From contig NZ_JAIWPT010000007.1 of assembly GCF_021191695.1 (NCBI RefSeq), positions 124,001-188,000 of the forward strand: a stretch of DNA of 64,000 bases, read 5' to 3'. Within the stretch, counting starts at the first letter, position 1. Every line of letters starts with the position of its first letter. The notes beneath the pieces were generated by a model. It had not been told where the DNA came from, made no database searches, and saw only the letters and a list, made by a program, of their open reading frames with translations. Shown in pieces: positions 1-7,040 of the stretch. A program made the position numbers and the translations under genes. Origin of the DNA: Proluteimonas luteida (GTDB lineage Bacteria > Pseudomonadota > Gammaproteobacteria > Xanthomonadales > Xanthomonadaceae).

Positions 1-7
1 CTACTGT

Positions 8-475
8 CTATGCGGAGGCGAGGCGGGCGTGGATACGCTTCGCATCGCCGGGGGAGGAGGGGGCGGGATGGGCGGCATCGCCGAGCATCTGCGACAGGCT
101 CACGCCACGCAGCGCGTCGGCGACGACGTCGTTGATCCGGCGCCAGTTGGTGCGCACGCCGCACTGCGCGGATATGCCGCAGTGGCCGTCGTGCAGGCTG
201 CACTCGGTCATCGCCAGCGGGCCTTCCATCGCCTCGACGATCTCGACCAGGCTGATCGCATCGGCCGGGCGCGCCAGCCGGTAGCCGCCGTTGGCGCCGC
301 GGAAGCCCTCGACCAAGCCCGCCTGCGCCAGCGGCTTGAGCAGCTTGCTAACGGTCGGCGCTTCCAGCCCGGCCTGATCGGCCAGCTCGGTCGCGCTCAT
401 CACCGTATCCGGCCGCGCGGCGAGCACGGTCATGACCACGGTGGCGTAATCGGTGAGCTTGGTGACCCGGAGCAT
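8..475 (-). CDS. Rrf2-family SUF-system Fe-S regulator
   Basis: A 155-residue winged-helix regulator of the Rrf2 family. Residues 1-70 form the DNA-binding domain (MLRVTKLTDYA start, then SKLLKPLAQAGLV and the wing GFRGANGGYRLARP). Three cysteines, C92, C99 and C105, sit where Rrf2/IscR proteins bind an Fe-S cluster. The MLRVTKLTDYA start is typical of the SUF-linked member that controls sufBCDS in xanthomonads, which would lie beyond the left edge of the window; that location is inference. A strong promoter covered by a perfect inverted repeat lies directly upstream, so autorepression is likely. It is divergent from the SET-domain gene. IscR is less likely because the start resembles the SUF subgroup. 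Confidence 0.88.
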   Translation of the reverse strand: MLRVTKLTDYATVVMTVLAARPDTVMSATELADQAGLEAPTVSKLLKPLAQAGLVEGFRGANGGYRLARPADAISLVEIVEAMEGPLAMTECSLHDGHCGISAQCGVRTNWRRINDVVADALRGVSLSQMLGDAAHPAPSSPGDAKRIHARLASA

Positions 476-493
476 GCGGAGAGCCGGTCAAAA

Positions 494-531
494 CGGACCA
501 AAATTGTACGCTTTTGGTCCGTGCGACTCAA
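494..531 (-). promoter_or_regulatory. Promoter and inverted-repeat operator of the Rrf2 regulator
   Basis: On the minus strand, -35 TTGAGT (526-531) and -10 TACAAT (503-508) are separated by exactly 17 bp. A perfect 10-bp inverted repeat (CGGACCAAAA at 494-503 and TTTTGGTCCG at 512-521, 8-bp spacer) covers the -10 and part of the spacer, 19 bp from the regulator's start codon. A repressor bound here would block the promoter. The regulator itself is the obvious candidate ligand. Confidence 0.75.
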
Positions 532-648
532 CGTGTGTGCGACTTGGGGTTCAGCCGGACGGCGCACGGTCACGCGCTGCACGTGCATCGCTGGCGGCGG
601 GCGTGGATGTTGGACACAATGCGGCGACCAGTCCAGAACGAGCGTGCG

Positions 649-1137
649 ATGCCCAGGAAACACAAGAAGAAGCCGAAGAAGATCGAAGCCCGCCTGTCGA
701 GCATCCACGGCAATGGCGTGTTCGCCACCGAGGCGATCGCCAAGGGCGAGCGGATCATCCGCTACAAGGGTTTCCTGCGCAGCCACGCCGATGTGGACAA
801 CGAATACGGCGATCTCGAGGAGGACGGGCACACTTTCCTGTTCACCCTCAACGACGACTACGTCATCGATGCCAATGTCGATGGCAACGTCGCGCGCTGG
901 ATCAACCACAGCTGCGAGCCGAACTGCGAGGCCGTCGTCCAGGAGGACCCCAAGGACCGGCGGCACAAGGACAAGGTGTTCATCGAGGCGATCCGCGACA
1001 TCGCCGAGGGCGAGGAACTGACCTACAACTACGGCATCACCCTCGCCGAGCGGCATACGCCCAGGCTCAAGAAGCTCTGGGGTTGCCGCTGCGGATCGGC
1101 CAACTGCACCGGGACGATGCTGCAGCCCAAGAAATAG
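649..1137 (+). CDS. Small SET-domain protein methyltransferase
   Basis: A 162-residue protein made almost entirely of a SET domain. It begins with a lysine-rich segment (residues 2-11), followed by the SET core: GNGVFA at 21-26, the SAM and lysine-binding NHSC at 86-89 (WINHSCEPNC), and the GEELTYNY catalytic segment at 121-128. A post-SET zinc cluster of the CxCxxxxC type uses C146, C148 and C153, with C89 the probable fourth ligand. All catalytic landmarks are present, so it should be an active SAM-dependent lysine methyltransferase; the substrate is unknown. The ATG at 649 was chosen because the family starts near the basic tail, while upstream in-frame codons run into the regulator's promoter. 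It is divergent from the Rrf2 gene. Confidence 0.85.
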   Translation: MPRKHKKKPKKIEARLSSIHGNGVFATEAIAKGERIIRYKGFLRSHADVDNEYGDLEEDGHTFLFTLNDDYVIDANVDGNVARWINHSCEPNCEAVVQEDPKDRRHKDKVFIEAIRDIAEGEELTYNYGITLAERHTPRLKKLWGCRCGSANCTGTMLQPKK

Positions 1138-1170
1138 GTTCTTCGCCGATTCCGGGGCGCTCGATCGCAG

Positions 1171-1242
1171 GCCGGGGCAATGCCCCGACGCCGGGGCTTC
1201 GCGAATCCGCGACCCCGCGCGCGTCGGCCGCACGGGGCCGAC
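1171..1242. repeat. Hairpin cluster between convergent genes
   Basis: Between the SET gene and the convergent lipoprotein gene lie GGGGC/GCCCC (1174-1178 and 1182-1186) and GTCGGCC/GGCCGAC (1223-1229 and 1236-1242). The same word set (GGGGC...CCGACgCCGGGGCTT, then GTCGGC...GCCGACCT) recurs at 6877-6985 and in weaker form near 19385-19415. It is probably a dispersed repeat acting as a bidirectional terminator. There is no strong T-tract. Confidence 0.45.
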
Positions 1243-1306
1243 CTACGCGAAGCCGGATGGCCATGCCGCCTTCGCAGGGATGCCGGAGCACATCGAGGCG
1301 GCGTCG

Positions 1307-2035
1307 TCAGGGCGCCGGCACTTCGCGCAGGTCCGCCGAGGCGATCCGCCAGCTGCGCTGCACGTCGCTGGCACCGTCGACCACCGCGCGCCGCAGTACG
1401 TAGCTGCCGCTGAAGTGGCGGCTGCCGCCATCGCGCTGCTGGGCACGCAGCGTCACCGGCACCTCGATGTAGCGCGAACCGGCCGCGGCGTCGGCATTGC
1501 GCGGTGCGCCGATGTCGACCATCACCGCGGCGGTGTCGGCGAATCCGGCGGCGAACGCTTCCGGCGTCTGGCCGCTGCTGCGGCCGCCATCGGACCACAA
1601 CGCGTAGGCGCGGGGGTAGTCGAGGGCGTTGATCGCCGCGTAGTAGGTGCGGATCACCGCCGCGGCCTCCTCCGGGCCGGGCTCGGGTGGTTGCGTGGCC
1701 GCGTCCGCGTCGGGGGCGCCGGCGCCGGGCACCAGCAGGCCGCTTTCGGGCTCGTCCTCGAGCGGCGGCAACAGCGCGTCGGGGGCGGATGCCGGCGGCG
1801 TACCGCCCAGCGGCACGTCGCCGGGCCCCGGGTTCGCGGGCATCGCGGTCAGCGGGCCGTGCGGCGTCTGCGGCTGTGGCAGCGGCGCCTCGTCGGCAGT
1901 GTCTCCGGTCGGCGCGGGCTGGTCGCGTCCGCCGCAGGCGCACAGCCCGGATGCCACGACCAGCGCGGCGACGGCGATGCGCCAGTGCGCCGCGCGGGGC
2001 GCCTCAGCGCGCAAGATGCACCACCACGCGCGCAT
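1307..2035 (-). CDS. Lipoprotein with NTF2-like C-terminal domain, unknown function
   Basis: A predicted 242-residue lipoprotein. The N-terminus carries a hydrophobic stretch (RIAVAALVVASG) ending in an LCAC lipobox-like motif, then a long Pro/Ala/Asp-rich linker. The C-terminal ~120 residues (VIRTYYAAINALDYPRAYALW onward, ending in WRIASADLREVP) look like an NTF2/SnoaL-type alpha+beta fold. The ATG at 2035 is preceded by GAGG with 6-nt spacing and overlaps the upstream gene by 32 nt; a TTG at 2014 is the alternative. It probably forms a transcription unit with the DUF1439 lipoprotein upstream. The C-terminal domain resembles that of the protein at 3129-3689. No specific function can be assigned. 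Confidence 0.7.
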   Translation of the reverse strand: MRAWWCILRAEAPRAAHWRIAVAALVVASGLCACGGRDQPAPTGDTADEAPLPQPQTPHGPLTAMPANPGPGDVPLGGTPPASAPDALLPPLEDEPESGLLVPGAGAPDADAATQPPEPGPEEAAAVIRTYYAAINALDYPRAYALWSDGGRSSGQTPEAFAAGFADTAAVMVDIGAPRNADAAAGSRYIEVPVTLRAQQRDGGSRHFSGSYVLRRAVVDGASDVQRSWRIASADLREVPAP

Positions 2036-2561
2036 CCCGGACCTCGACATTGCCGATGTGCCGGCCTGCCGGCAGTCGCGACAGCAGGTCGTCGTCGATC
2101 CGGTACACCGGCTCGCTGCGCGCGTACTCGGCCAGCAGGCTGTTGACCACGCCGCGTGCACCGCCCTGGAGCAGGGCGTTGCTGCCCGGCAGGTCGAACT
2201 GCAGCAGTTCCGGATCCTGCAGGTGCAGGCCGCGGGTCGAGGGCTCGTAACGCAGTCCGCTGAGCAGCGCCAGGTGACCGGGACGGCTGGCGCCGCCAAG
2301 GCCGTCGAAGGCGATGTCGAAATCCAGCCGCAGGCGGTTGTCGCCCGCGGGCATGCTGAGCCTCGGGTGCTCGAGCGTCACCGAGACGATGCCGCCGAAC
2401 TTGTCGAAGCTGCGCGGGAAGCGGCTGTCGAGCTGGCGCTGCAGCTGCGGCGCGGTGAAGGCGACCTGGTCGTTGAGCCAGGCCGAGACCACGCCGATCG
2501 ACGTGCAGCCGGCGATGCACAGCAGCGTCAGGGCGAGGACGGGCAGGCGGAGCGTGCGCAT
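2004..2561 (-). CDS. DUF1439 family lipoprotein (YceB-like)
   Basis: A 185-residue lipoprotein with a signal peptide ending in a clean IAGC lipobox (C19). The mature part (VAFTAPQLQRQLDSRFPRSF, then a beta-rich body with LRLDFDIAFDG) matches the DUF1439/YceB family of outer-membrane-linked lipoproteins, which have a TULIP-like lipid-binding fold. The function is unknown; a role in envelope lipid handling is inference. Its 3' end overlaps the next lipoprotein gene, consistent with translational coupling. Confidence 0.72.
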   Translation of the reverse strand: MRTLRLPVLALTLLCIAGCTSIGVVSAWLNDQVAFTAPQLQRQLDSRFPRSFDKFGGIVSVTLEHPRLSMPAGDNRLRLDFDIAFDGLGGASRPGHLALLSGLRYEPSTRGLHLQDPELLQFDLPGSNALLQGGARGVVNSLLAEYARSEPVYRIDDDLLSRLPAGRHIGNVEVRDARVVVHLAR

Positions 2562-2651
2562 GGCGGGAAGTCGTTCCTGGCGGCGGATTCCGGCAAATTA
2601 CGCCGGCGCGGTGAACCTGCGGTTAGCGGCGTTGCGTCCGCTGCGCATCGC

Positions 2652-3086
2652 CTACTCGGGCGCCTCGGCCAGCGCCCGGCGGTGCGGCTGCAGCCATGCC
2701 AGCAGCAGGCCCAGCAACTGCATCGAGATCACGTCGAACACGATCTGCTTCAGCGTCAGCGACAGCGGGAACGGCTGGCCGGCATGCGCGAGCAGATGCC
2801 ACGGCACGAACGACACCAGTGCGATCGCCAGGCCGAAGCGCGCGCCATGCCAGCGCTTGCTGCGTTGCGGCTGCGGCAGCCAGCGGTACAGCCAGGTCAT
2901 CGCCAGGCCCAGCGATACGTAGGCCAGCACGATCCAGCCGGCCTTGGCGGTGGCGTCGGGCTGCGGCCGGAACAGGTGGGCCAGGGCGAGATAGTCGGTG
3001 CGCAGCGCCACGCCGTGGACCAGGAAGCCCAGCACCAGGCCGGTCATGGAGACGGTCAGCCCGCAGATCCAGAAACGTTTGTCCAT
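2652..3086 (-). CDS. Small four-helix inner-membrane protein
   Basis: A 144-residue protein with about four hydrophobic helices (WICGLTVSMTGLVLGFLVHG; IVLAYVSLGLAMTWLY; FGLAIALVSFVPWHLLA; IVFDVISMQLLGLLLAWL) joined by short basic loops. The ATG at 3086 was preferred over an upstream in-frame GTG because GGGAGG lies 4 nt before it. No catalytic motif was recognised. It lies among minus-strand envelope genes with about 90 bp on its 3' side, so co-transcription is possible. Confidence 0.68.
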   Translation of the reverse strand: MDKRFWICGLTVSMTGLVLGFLVHGVALRTDYLALAHLFRPQPDATAKAGWIVLAYVSLGLAMTWLYRWLPQPQRSKRWHGARFGLAIALVSFVPWHLLAHAGQPFPLSLTLKQIVFDVISMQLLGLLLAWLQPHRRALAEAPE

Positions 3087-3128
3087 CCAGCCTCCCACGA
3101 CCGGTCGATCCGGCGCGACCGGCCAAGA

Positions 3129-3689
3129 TTATCGCCGCTGCGGTGAAGCGTCGATCGACGCCGAGGTGATGCGCCAGATACCGTCATGGCCGCGCCGCAA
3201 CCGGTAGTGCCCGATGTACTCGCGAATCGGCGCGTTGCCGGCGGCGATGCGCAGGCGTACCGGGATCTCCAGTGCATCCGGCGGGGATGCGGTGTCGAGC
3301 GCGCGCGGCGTGCCGTTCTCGGTACGCAGCGACCGCACATCGTCGAGCGTGCGCAGGTCCGCCTCGCCCGACGCCGCGGGCCGTGCATCGACCCACAGGC
3401 GGTCGGCCTCGCTGCGGTCGGCATTGAACAGCACCGCGAAGTAGCGATGCAGGGCGCTGACCGCGGCGGTCAGCGCGGCGTCGTGTTCGGCGCGAGCCCT
3501 TGCCTGCCGGGCAGCGGTTTCGGCGGATGCGTCCGGTGCTGCGGCCGCGTCGGTGGCGGGCGCGGCGCCGTGGACTGCCTGGGGATGGCTGGCCGCGGGC
3601 GTGGAATCGTGCGTGCAGCGCCACAGCCCGAGCGCCAGCACGGCGATCGCGGTCACGACAATGACGGTCTTCAGGCGTTGTGACGGCAT
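3129..3689 (-). CDS. Membrane-anchored protein with NTF2-like domain
   Basis: A 186-residue protein with one N-terminal membrane segment (VIVVTAIAVLALGLW, about 9-23) followed by a Cys and an Ala-rich periplasmic linker. The C-terminal ~110 residues (VSALHRYFAVLFNADRSEADRLW, EIPVRLRIA, YRLRRGHDGIWRITSASIDASP) repeat the layout of the protein at 1307-2035: a helix ending in LW, paired beta strands, then a terminal WRI-SA strand. This suggests a shared NTF2/SnoaL fold and possible ancient duplication. Function unknown. Confidence 0.68.
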   Translation of the reverse strand: MPSQRLKTVIVVTAIAVLALGLWRCTHDSTPAASHPQAVHGAAPATDAAAAPDASAETAARQARARAEHDAALTAAVSALHRYFAVLFNADRSEADRLWVDARPAASGEADLRTLDDVRSLRTENGTPRALDTASPPDALEIPVRLRIAAGNAPIREYIGHYRLRRGHDGIWRITSASIDASPQRR

Positions 3690-3725
3690 CGTGGACCCGG
3701 GTGCGCGACTGGCGCAGCGCGGATG

Positions 3726-4331
3726 TTAGGGCCTGTCACCCGTGGCCGGGTAGCCCGCGTGCAGCAGCGGTAGCGGATCGAAGGCGCCGTCGCTGGCATA
3801 GACCCCATAATGCAGGTGCGGTGGCGTGCCGCGGGCATTTCCGGTCGTGCCGACCGTCCCCAGGGGGTCGCCGGCCTGGACCAGATCGCCGACCTGCAGC
3901 AGCGGTGCCCAGTCGTCGAGGTGCGCGTAGTAGTGGCGCTGGCGGCCGGGGCCCATGACCCAGACCTGGCGCCCGCCGAGGCCGCTGTCGCGGATCGCGA
4001 CGACCAGCCCGGGCGTGGCGCTGCGCACGGTCGTGCCGCGTGGCGCGAAGATGTCGACGCCTTCATGGCTCCGATCGGATCCGCGCGATGCGCCGAAGCT
4101 GTCGGCAACCTGGCGGGCGTGCACGCCGTCGACCGGCATCGCCAGCGCGTCCGGTGCTGGCATCGCGGCGAGCGCCGAAATCGCACGCGGCTTGGCCATG
4201 AACGGCTGGTGCCAGGCCCAGTGTCCGGCGGCGGCCAGCACCGCGGCCACGCAGACAACGCGCAGGATGCGCCGCAGCTGCGGCGCGTAGTCGCGGCGCG
4301 TACGGGCAGGGGTGTGGGGCGGTGACGACAT
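3726..4331 (-). CDS. M23 family peptidoglycan endopeptidase (LytM type)
   Basis: A 201-residue membrane-anchored M23 metallopeptidase. It has a short cytoplasmic N-terminus, one transmembrane segment (about 22-38), a linker, and a LytM domain from about 70. The zinc ligands are visible: H89 and D93 in SHEGVD, and H174 of the HLH motif (172-174), with H137 (YYAHL) as the catalytic general base. The domain is complete, so this is likely an active endopeptidase cutting peptide cross-links in the periplasm rather than a degenerate activator such as EnvC. It stands among other envelope genes. Confidence 0.88.
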   Translation of the reverse strand: MSSPPHTPARTRRDYAPQLRRILRVVCVAAVLAAAGHWAWHQPFMAKPRAISALAAMPAPDALAMPVDGVHARQVADSFGASRGSDRSHEGVDIFAPRGTTVRSATPGLVVAIRDSGLGGRQVWVMGPGRQRHYYAHLDDWAPLLQVGDLVQAGDPLGTVGTTGNARGTPPHLHYGVYASDGAFDPLPLLHAGYPATGDRP

Positions 4332-4426
4332 CGGCGCAGGTTAGCGTCGATGGCCGTGAGGCCACGTGCAGGGAATGCATCGCGGCCACCCGATGCGGGG
4401 CGTTTTTGCGCAAGCGCAAGCGCGGA

Positions 4427-5059
4427 TCAGCGCGCGGCCTGCACTTCCTGCTCCAGCCGCTGCCGCAGCGCGTCGTCGAGCTTCAGCTGCCGCGCCAGTT
4501 CGTCGAGATACGCGCGTTCCATGAAGTTCTGCTCGTCGGCGACCAGCACGCTGGCCAGGTACATCTCCGAGGCGATCTCCGGCGACGATGCCGCCGATGC
4601 GACTTCTGCCGGATCCAGCGGTTTTTCCAGCTCGGCCTGCAGCCAGCGCTGCACGTCGGTACCTGCATCGATACGCGCGAACTCGCCCTCGATGACCGCG
4701 CGCTCGCGGGCATCCATGTGGCCGTCGGCCTTGGCCGCGGCGACCAGCGCCTTGAGGATCGCCTGGCTGTGCAGGTCGGCCTGTGGCGCAGGCAGCCGGT
4801 CGACGGTCTGCGGGGCGGGTGCGGCGGCGCCGGCCTGCTGTTTCTGGTAGTCGCCATAGGCCTTGTAGGCCATCACGCCGATCGCGGCGAGGCCGCCGTA
4901 GGTGGCCAGTTTGCGGGTCGACTTGTTCCTGCCCAGCAGCAGGCCGAGCGCGCCGCCGCTGATCGCGCCCTTGCCGAAATCCGCGTTGAGCAGGCTGCCG
5001 CCGGGCTTGCCGCCCGATTGCGAGGTCAGAAGGTGGTCGAGGAAACCCTTGAAGCTCAT
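4427..5059 (-). CDS. DUF533 (YebE-like) membrane-associated protein with TerB-like domain
   Basis: A 210-residue protein. The N-terminal ~70 residues contain a Gly-rich amphipathic or membrane segment (KGAISGGALGLLLGRN, LATYGGLAAIGVMAYKAYGDYQ). The C-terminal half (SQAILKALVAAAKADGHMDARERAVIEG) is an all-helical TerB-like domain with the conserved acidic KADGHMDARE motif. This is the DUF533/YebE arrangement. The family is linked to envelope stress in enterobacteria, but its biochemical role is unknown. Confidence 0.85.
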   Translation of the reverse strand: MSFKGFLDHLLTSQSGGKPGGSLLNADFGKGAISGGALGLLLGRNKSTRKLATYGGLAAIGVMAYKAYGDYQKQQAGAAAPAPQTVDRLPAPQADLHSQAILKALVAAAKADGHMDARERAVIEGEFARIDAGTDVQRWLQAELEKPLDPAEVASAASSPEIASEMYLASVLVADEQNFMERAYLDELARQLKLDDALRQRLEQEVQAAR

Positions 5060-5280
5060 CGGTCTTGTCCGTTGGTGGGGGAGTGTGCGGCAGGGGAACC
5101 GACGCCATCGCGCGATCGTGCCGCCGGCGAGGATGCACGGCGGCCGGTGGACTGCGGATAAATGCCGGGCGTTGCGGACGGGAGCGTCGCAGCGTTGGCT
5201 GCATTGCCGGGCGGAGGCCGCCAGCGGAAACGGCCTGCACCGAACGGGAAGGGAAGCTCGTCGGGGAGCCGAAACGAAAT

Positions 5281-5302
5281 CGGGACGGCCAAGGCCGTCC
5301 CG
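5281..5302 (-). terminator. Rho-independent terminator of the HU gene
   Basis: A perfect 10-bp stem (CGGGACGGCC/GGCCGTCCCG) with a 2-nt AA spacer lies about 30 bp past the HU stop codon. On the minus strand it is followed by ATTTCGTTT, a fair T-rich tail. Confidence 0.75.
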
Positions 5303-5331
5303 ATCGAAGCAACTGCGTCAGGGCGCGCGTC

Positions 5332-5730
5332 TCAGGACGCGGCGTCCTTGAGCTTCTTCAGCGGGCGCACCTTGACCTTGACCGAAGCCGGCTTGGCGGC
5401 GAACCACTGCTCTTCCTTGGTGAAGGGGTTGATGCCTTTGCGCTTCGGCTTGGCCGGCACGCTGACCGAGGTGATCTTCAGCAGGCCCGGCAGGGTGAAC
5501 GAACCGGCGCCCTTCTTGCTGATCGAGCCGTGCACGGCATGTTCGAGCGCGGTGAGCACGGCGCGGACGTCCTTGGCGATGACGCCGGTGCCTTCGGAGA
5601 TGTGCGCGACCAGACCCGACTTGCTCAGGGCTTCCTTGATCGGCTTCGGCGCTGCCGGCTTCGCAGCGGCCTTCTTCGGTGCCGCTTTCTTGGTCGCGAC
5701 TTTCTTGGTGGTGGCCTTCTTCGTTGCCAT
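5332..5730 (-). CDS. HU-family DNA-binding protein with Lys/Ala-rich N-terminal tail
   Basis: A 132-residue nucleoid protein. Residues 1-30 are an alternating Lys/Ala/Thr tail with repeated KKA units, like eukaryotic histone H1 tails. The HU fold follows (PIKEALSKSGLVAHISEGTG, dimerisation helices, and the beta-arm region SFTLPGLLKITSVSVPAKPKRKGINPF). Such extended HU proteins are typical of xanthomonads. A good promoter lies 63 nt upstream and a strong hairpin terminator downstream, so it is probably monocistronic and well expressed. The tail is a plausible target for lysine modification, for example by the SET protein at 649-1137; that link is speculation. Confidence 0.92.
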   Translation of the reverse strand: MATKKATTKKVATKKAAPKKAAAKPAAPKPIKEALSKSGLVAHISEGTGVIAKDVRAVLTALEHAVHGSISKKGAGSFTLPGLLKITSVSVPAKPKRKGINPFTKEEQWFAAKPASVKVKVRPLKKLKDAAS

Positions 5731-5793
5731 GGGTGTCTAGTTCCCTCAGAGAATTTTGGAGTGATGGTCCTGGCCGAGCGAGCCGGCAAGCGA

Positions 5794-5822
5794 AATGTAG
5801 GGCATCGCGACACCCCCGCCAA
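5794..5822 (-). promoter_or_regulatory. Probable sigma-70 promoter of the HU gene
   Basis: On the minus strand, -35 TTGGCG (5817-5822) and -10 TACATT (5794-5799) have a 17-bp spacer, leaving a leader of about 55 nt before the HU start codon. Confidence 0.55.
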
Positions 5823-5858
5823 TAGGAAATCGCAAAAAAACAGCGGATTTATCGCTTG

Positions 5859-6299
5859 TCAGCGCCTGTCGGCGGGCGTGGCGTCCGCAACGTCGGGTCC
5901 GGGGCGTGGCGGCCACCGCCACCATCCGAGGACGACCAGCAGTGCCAGCAGCGAGTAGGCGGCCACGAACAGCCACCAGGGCGCCTCGAAAAACAGCATC
6001 CGCGACAGCCAGTGCTGGATGAAGGATTCGCCGTAGGTGGCCTGCCCGGCGATGTTTCTGAGCTGCTGCTCCCAGATTGTCAGCGGACACAGGCGGCCGA
6101 GCCAGGCCTGCAGCGCGATCACCGCCACCAGCGCCAAATGCACGAGGCGCGGCGTCCGGCGCCGCACCCAGCGCCAGCCGAGCGGGCCACCGGCGACGAC
6201 GGCAAGCGTCATCAGCACGACGAACGCGGCGATGCCGGCGTGCAGGGCCAGCAGCAGGTCGGCAAGCAGCGCGGCGGTTTGCGGGGACAACGCGGACAT
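5859..6299 (-). CDS. DUF2784 family membrane protein
   Basis: A 146-residue protein with four predicted membrane helices: residues 8-38, 50-67 (LVHLALVAVIALQAWLG), about 101-110, and LFVAAYSLLALLVVLGWW near 110-127. The conserved CPLTIWEQQLR segment after helix 2 is the DUF2784 signature. Its role is unknown. It precedes HU on the same strand, but HU has its own promoter. Confidence 0.85.
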   Translation of the reverse strand: MSALSPQTAALLADLLLALHAGIAAFVVLMTLAVVAGGPLGWRWVRRRTPRLVHLALVAVIALQAWLGRLCPLTIWEQQLRNIAGQATYGESFIQHWLSRMLFFEAPWWLFVAAYSLLALLVVLGWWRWPPRPGPDVADATPADRR

Positions 6300-6418
6300 C
6301 GGCGGCGCCGGGAGGAAGGCACGCCGATCGTCGCATGGCGCCCGTGCCGTTGCCCGGACACGGGCGTAACGGAGGACGGCGTATGCTCGCCCGTCATCCC
6401 CCGATCAGGAGAACAGAC

Positions 6419-6853
6419 ATGGGTATTTCCCGTCACGCGACCGCGCACTGGGCCGGCGACCTCAAGTCCGGCAAGGGCACGCTGTCGACACCGCAGAGCG
6501 GCCTGCTCGACGACACCCGCTACGCCTTCAACACCCGCTTCGGCGACGAGAAGGGCACCAACCCCGAGGAACTGATCGCCGCCGCGCATGCCGGCTGCTT
6601 CTCGATGGCGCTGTCGGCCAAGCTCAGCGAGGCGGGCTTTCCGCCGGACACCATCGACACCCGTGCCGACGTGGACCTGTCGACCGATGGCGGCCCGACG
6701 CTCAGCGCGATCCGGCTCAAGACCCTCGCCAAGGTGCCCGGCATCGATGCGGTGAAGTTCCGCGAGATCGCCGAGGACGCGAAGGAGAACTGCCCGGTAT
6801 CGAAGGCGCTGTCGGCGGTGCCGATCACGCTCGAGGCCGAGCTGCAGGGCTGA
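6419..6853 (+). CDS. osmC: OsmC-family peroxiredoxin
   Basis: A 144-residue OsmC protein. The redox cysteines are C60 (AHAGCFSMAL) and C125 (ENCPVSKAL), the thiol pair that reduces organic hydroperoxides; R40 and E51 fit the usual supporting Arg and Glu. SRHATAHWAGDLKSGKGTLST at the start is typical of OsmC rather than Ohr. The ATG at 6419 is preceded by AGGAG. OsmC enzymes are cytoplasmic, act as dimers and are commonly induced by osmotic or stationary-phase stress. It is transcribed alone and ends in a hairpin-rich convergent region. Confidence 0.93.
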   Translation: MGISRHATAHWAGDLKSGKGTLSTPQSGLLDDTRYAFNTRFGDEKGTNPEELIAAAHAGCFSMALSAKLSEAGFPPDTIDTRADVDLSTDGGPTLSAIRLKTLAKVPGIDAVKFREIAEDAKENCPVSKALSAVPITLEAELQG

Positions 6854-6876
6854 CGGGCGGCTTCGGCCGCGGGCCG

Positions 6877-6985
6877 GGCAAGCCCCCGACACCGGGGGCT
6901 TGCCGCCGGGCCGGATCGGCGGAGTCCACGACTCCCCGTGAACCCGAAACGCCGCGCAGGTCGGCTGCGCGATGCCGACCTGCGC
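6877..6985. repeat. Two strong hairpins between convergent osmC and dkgB-like genes
   Basis: The first hairpin has 12-bp perfect arms (GGCAAGCCCCCG at 6877-6888, CGGGGGCTTGCC at 6893-6904). The second has 12-bp perfect arms (GCGCAGGTCGGC at 6954-6965, GCCGACCTGCGC at 6974-6985). Neither has a T-run. The pair resembles the cluster at 1171-1242, so it is probably a dispersed repeat doing bidirectional termination. Confidence 0.6.
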
Positions 6986-7040
6986 AGGGCCCGGGCAGCC
7001 GTCTTCCCCTGTCATCGGAGAAGAACCTGTTTTCAGCCGC

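Noticed and set aside
453-1403. Alternative plus-strand frame overlapping the SET gene
   Set aside because: No motif; the SET frame has a complete catalytic core and normal codon bias.
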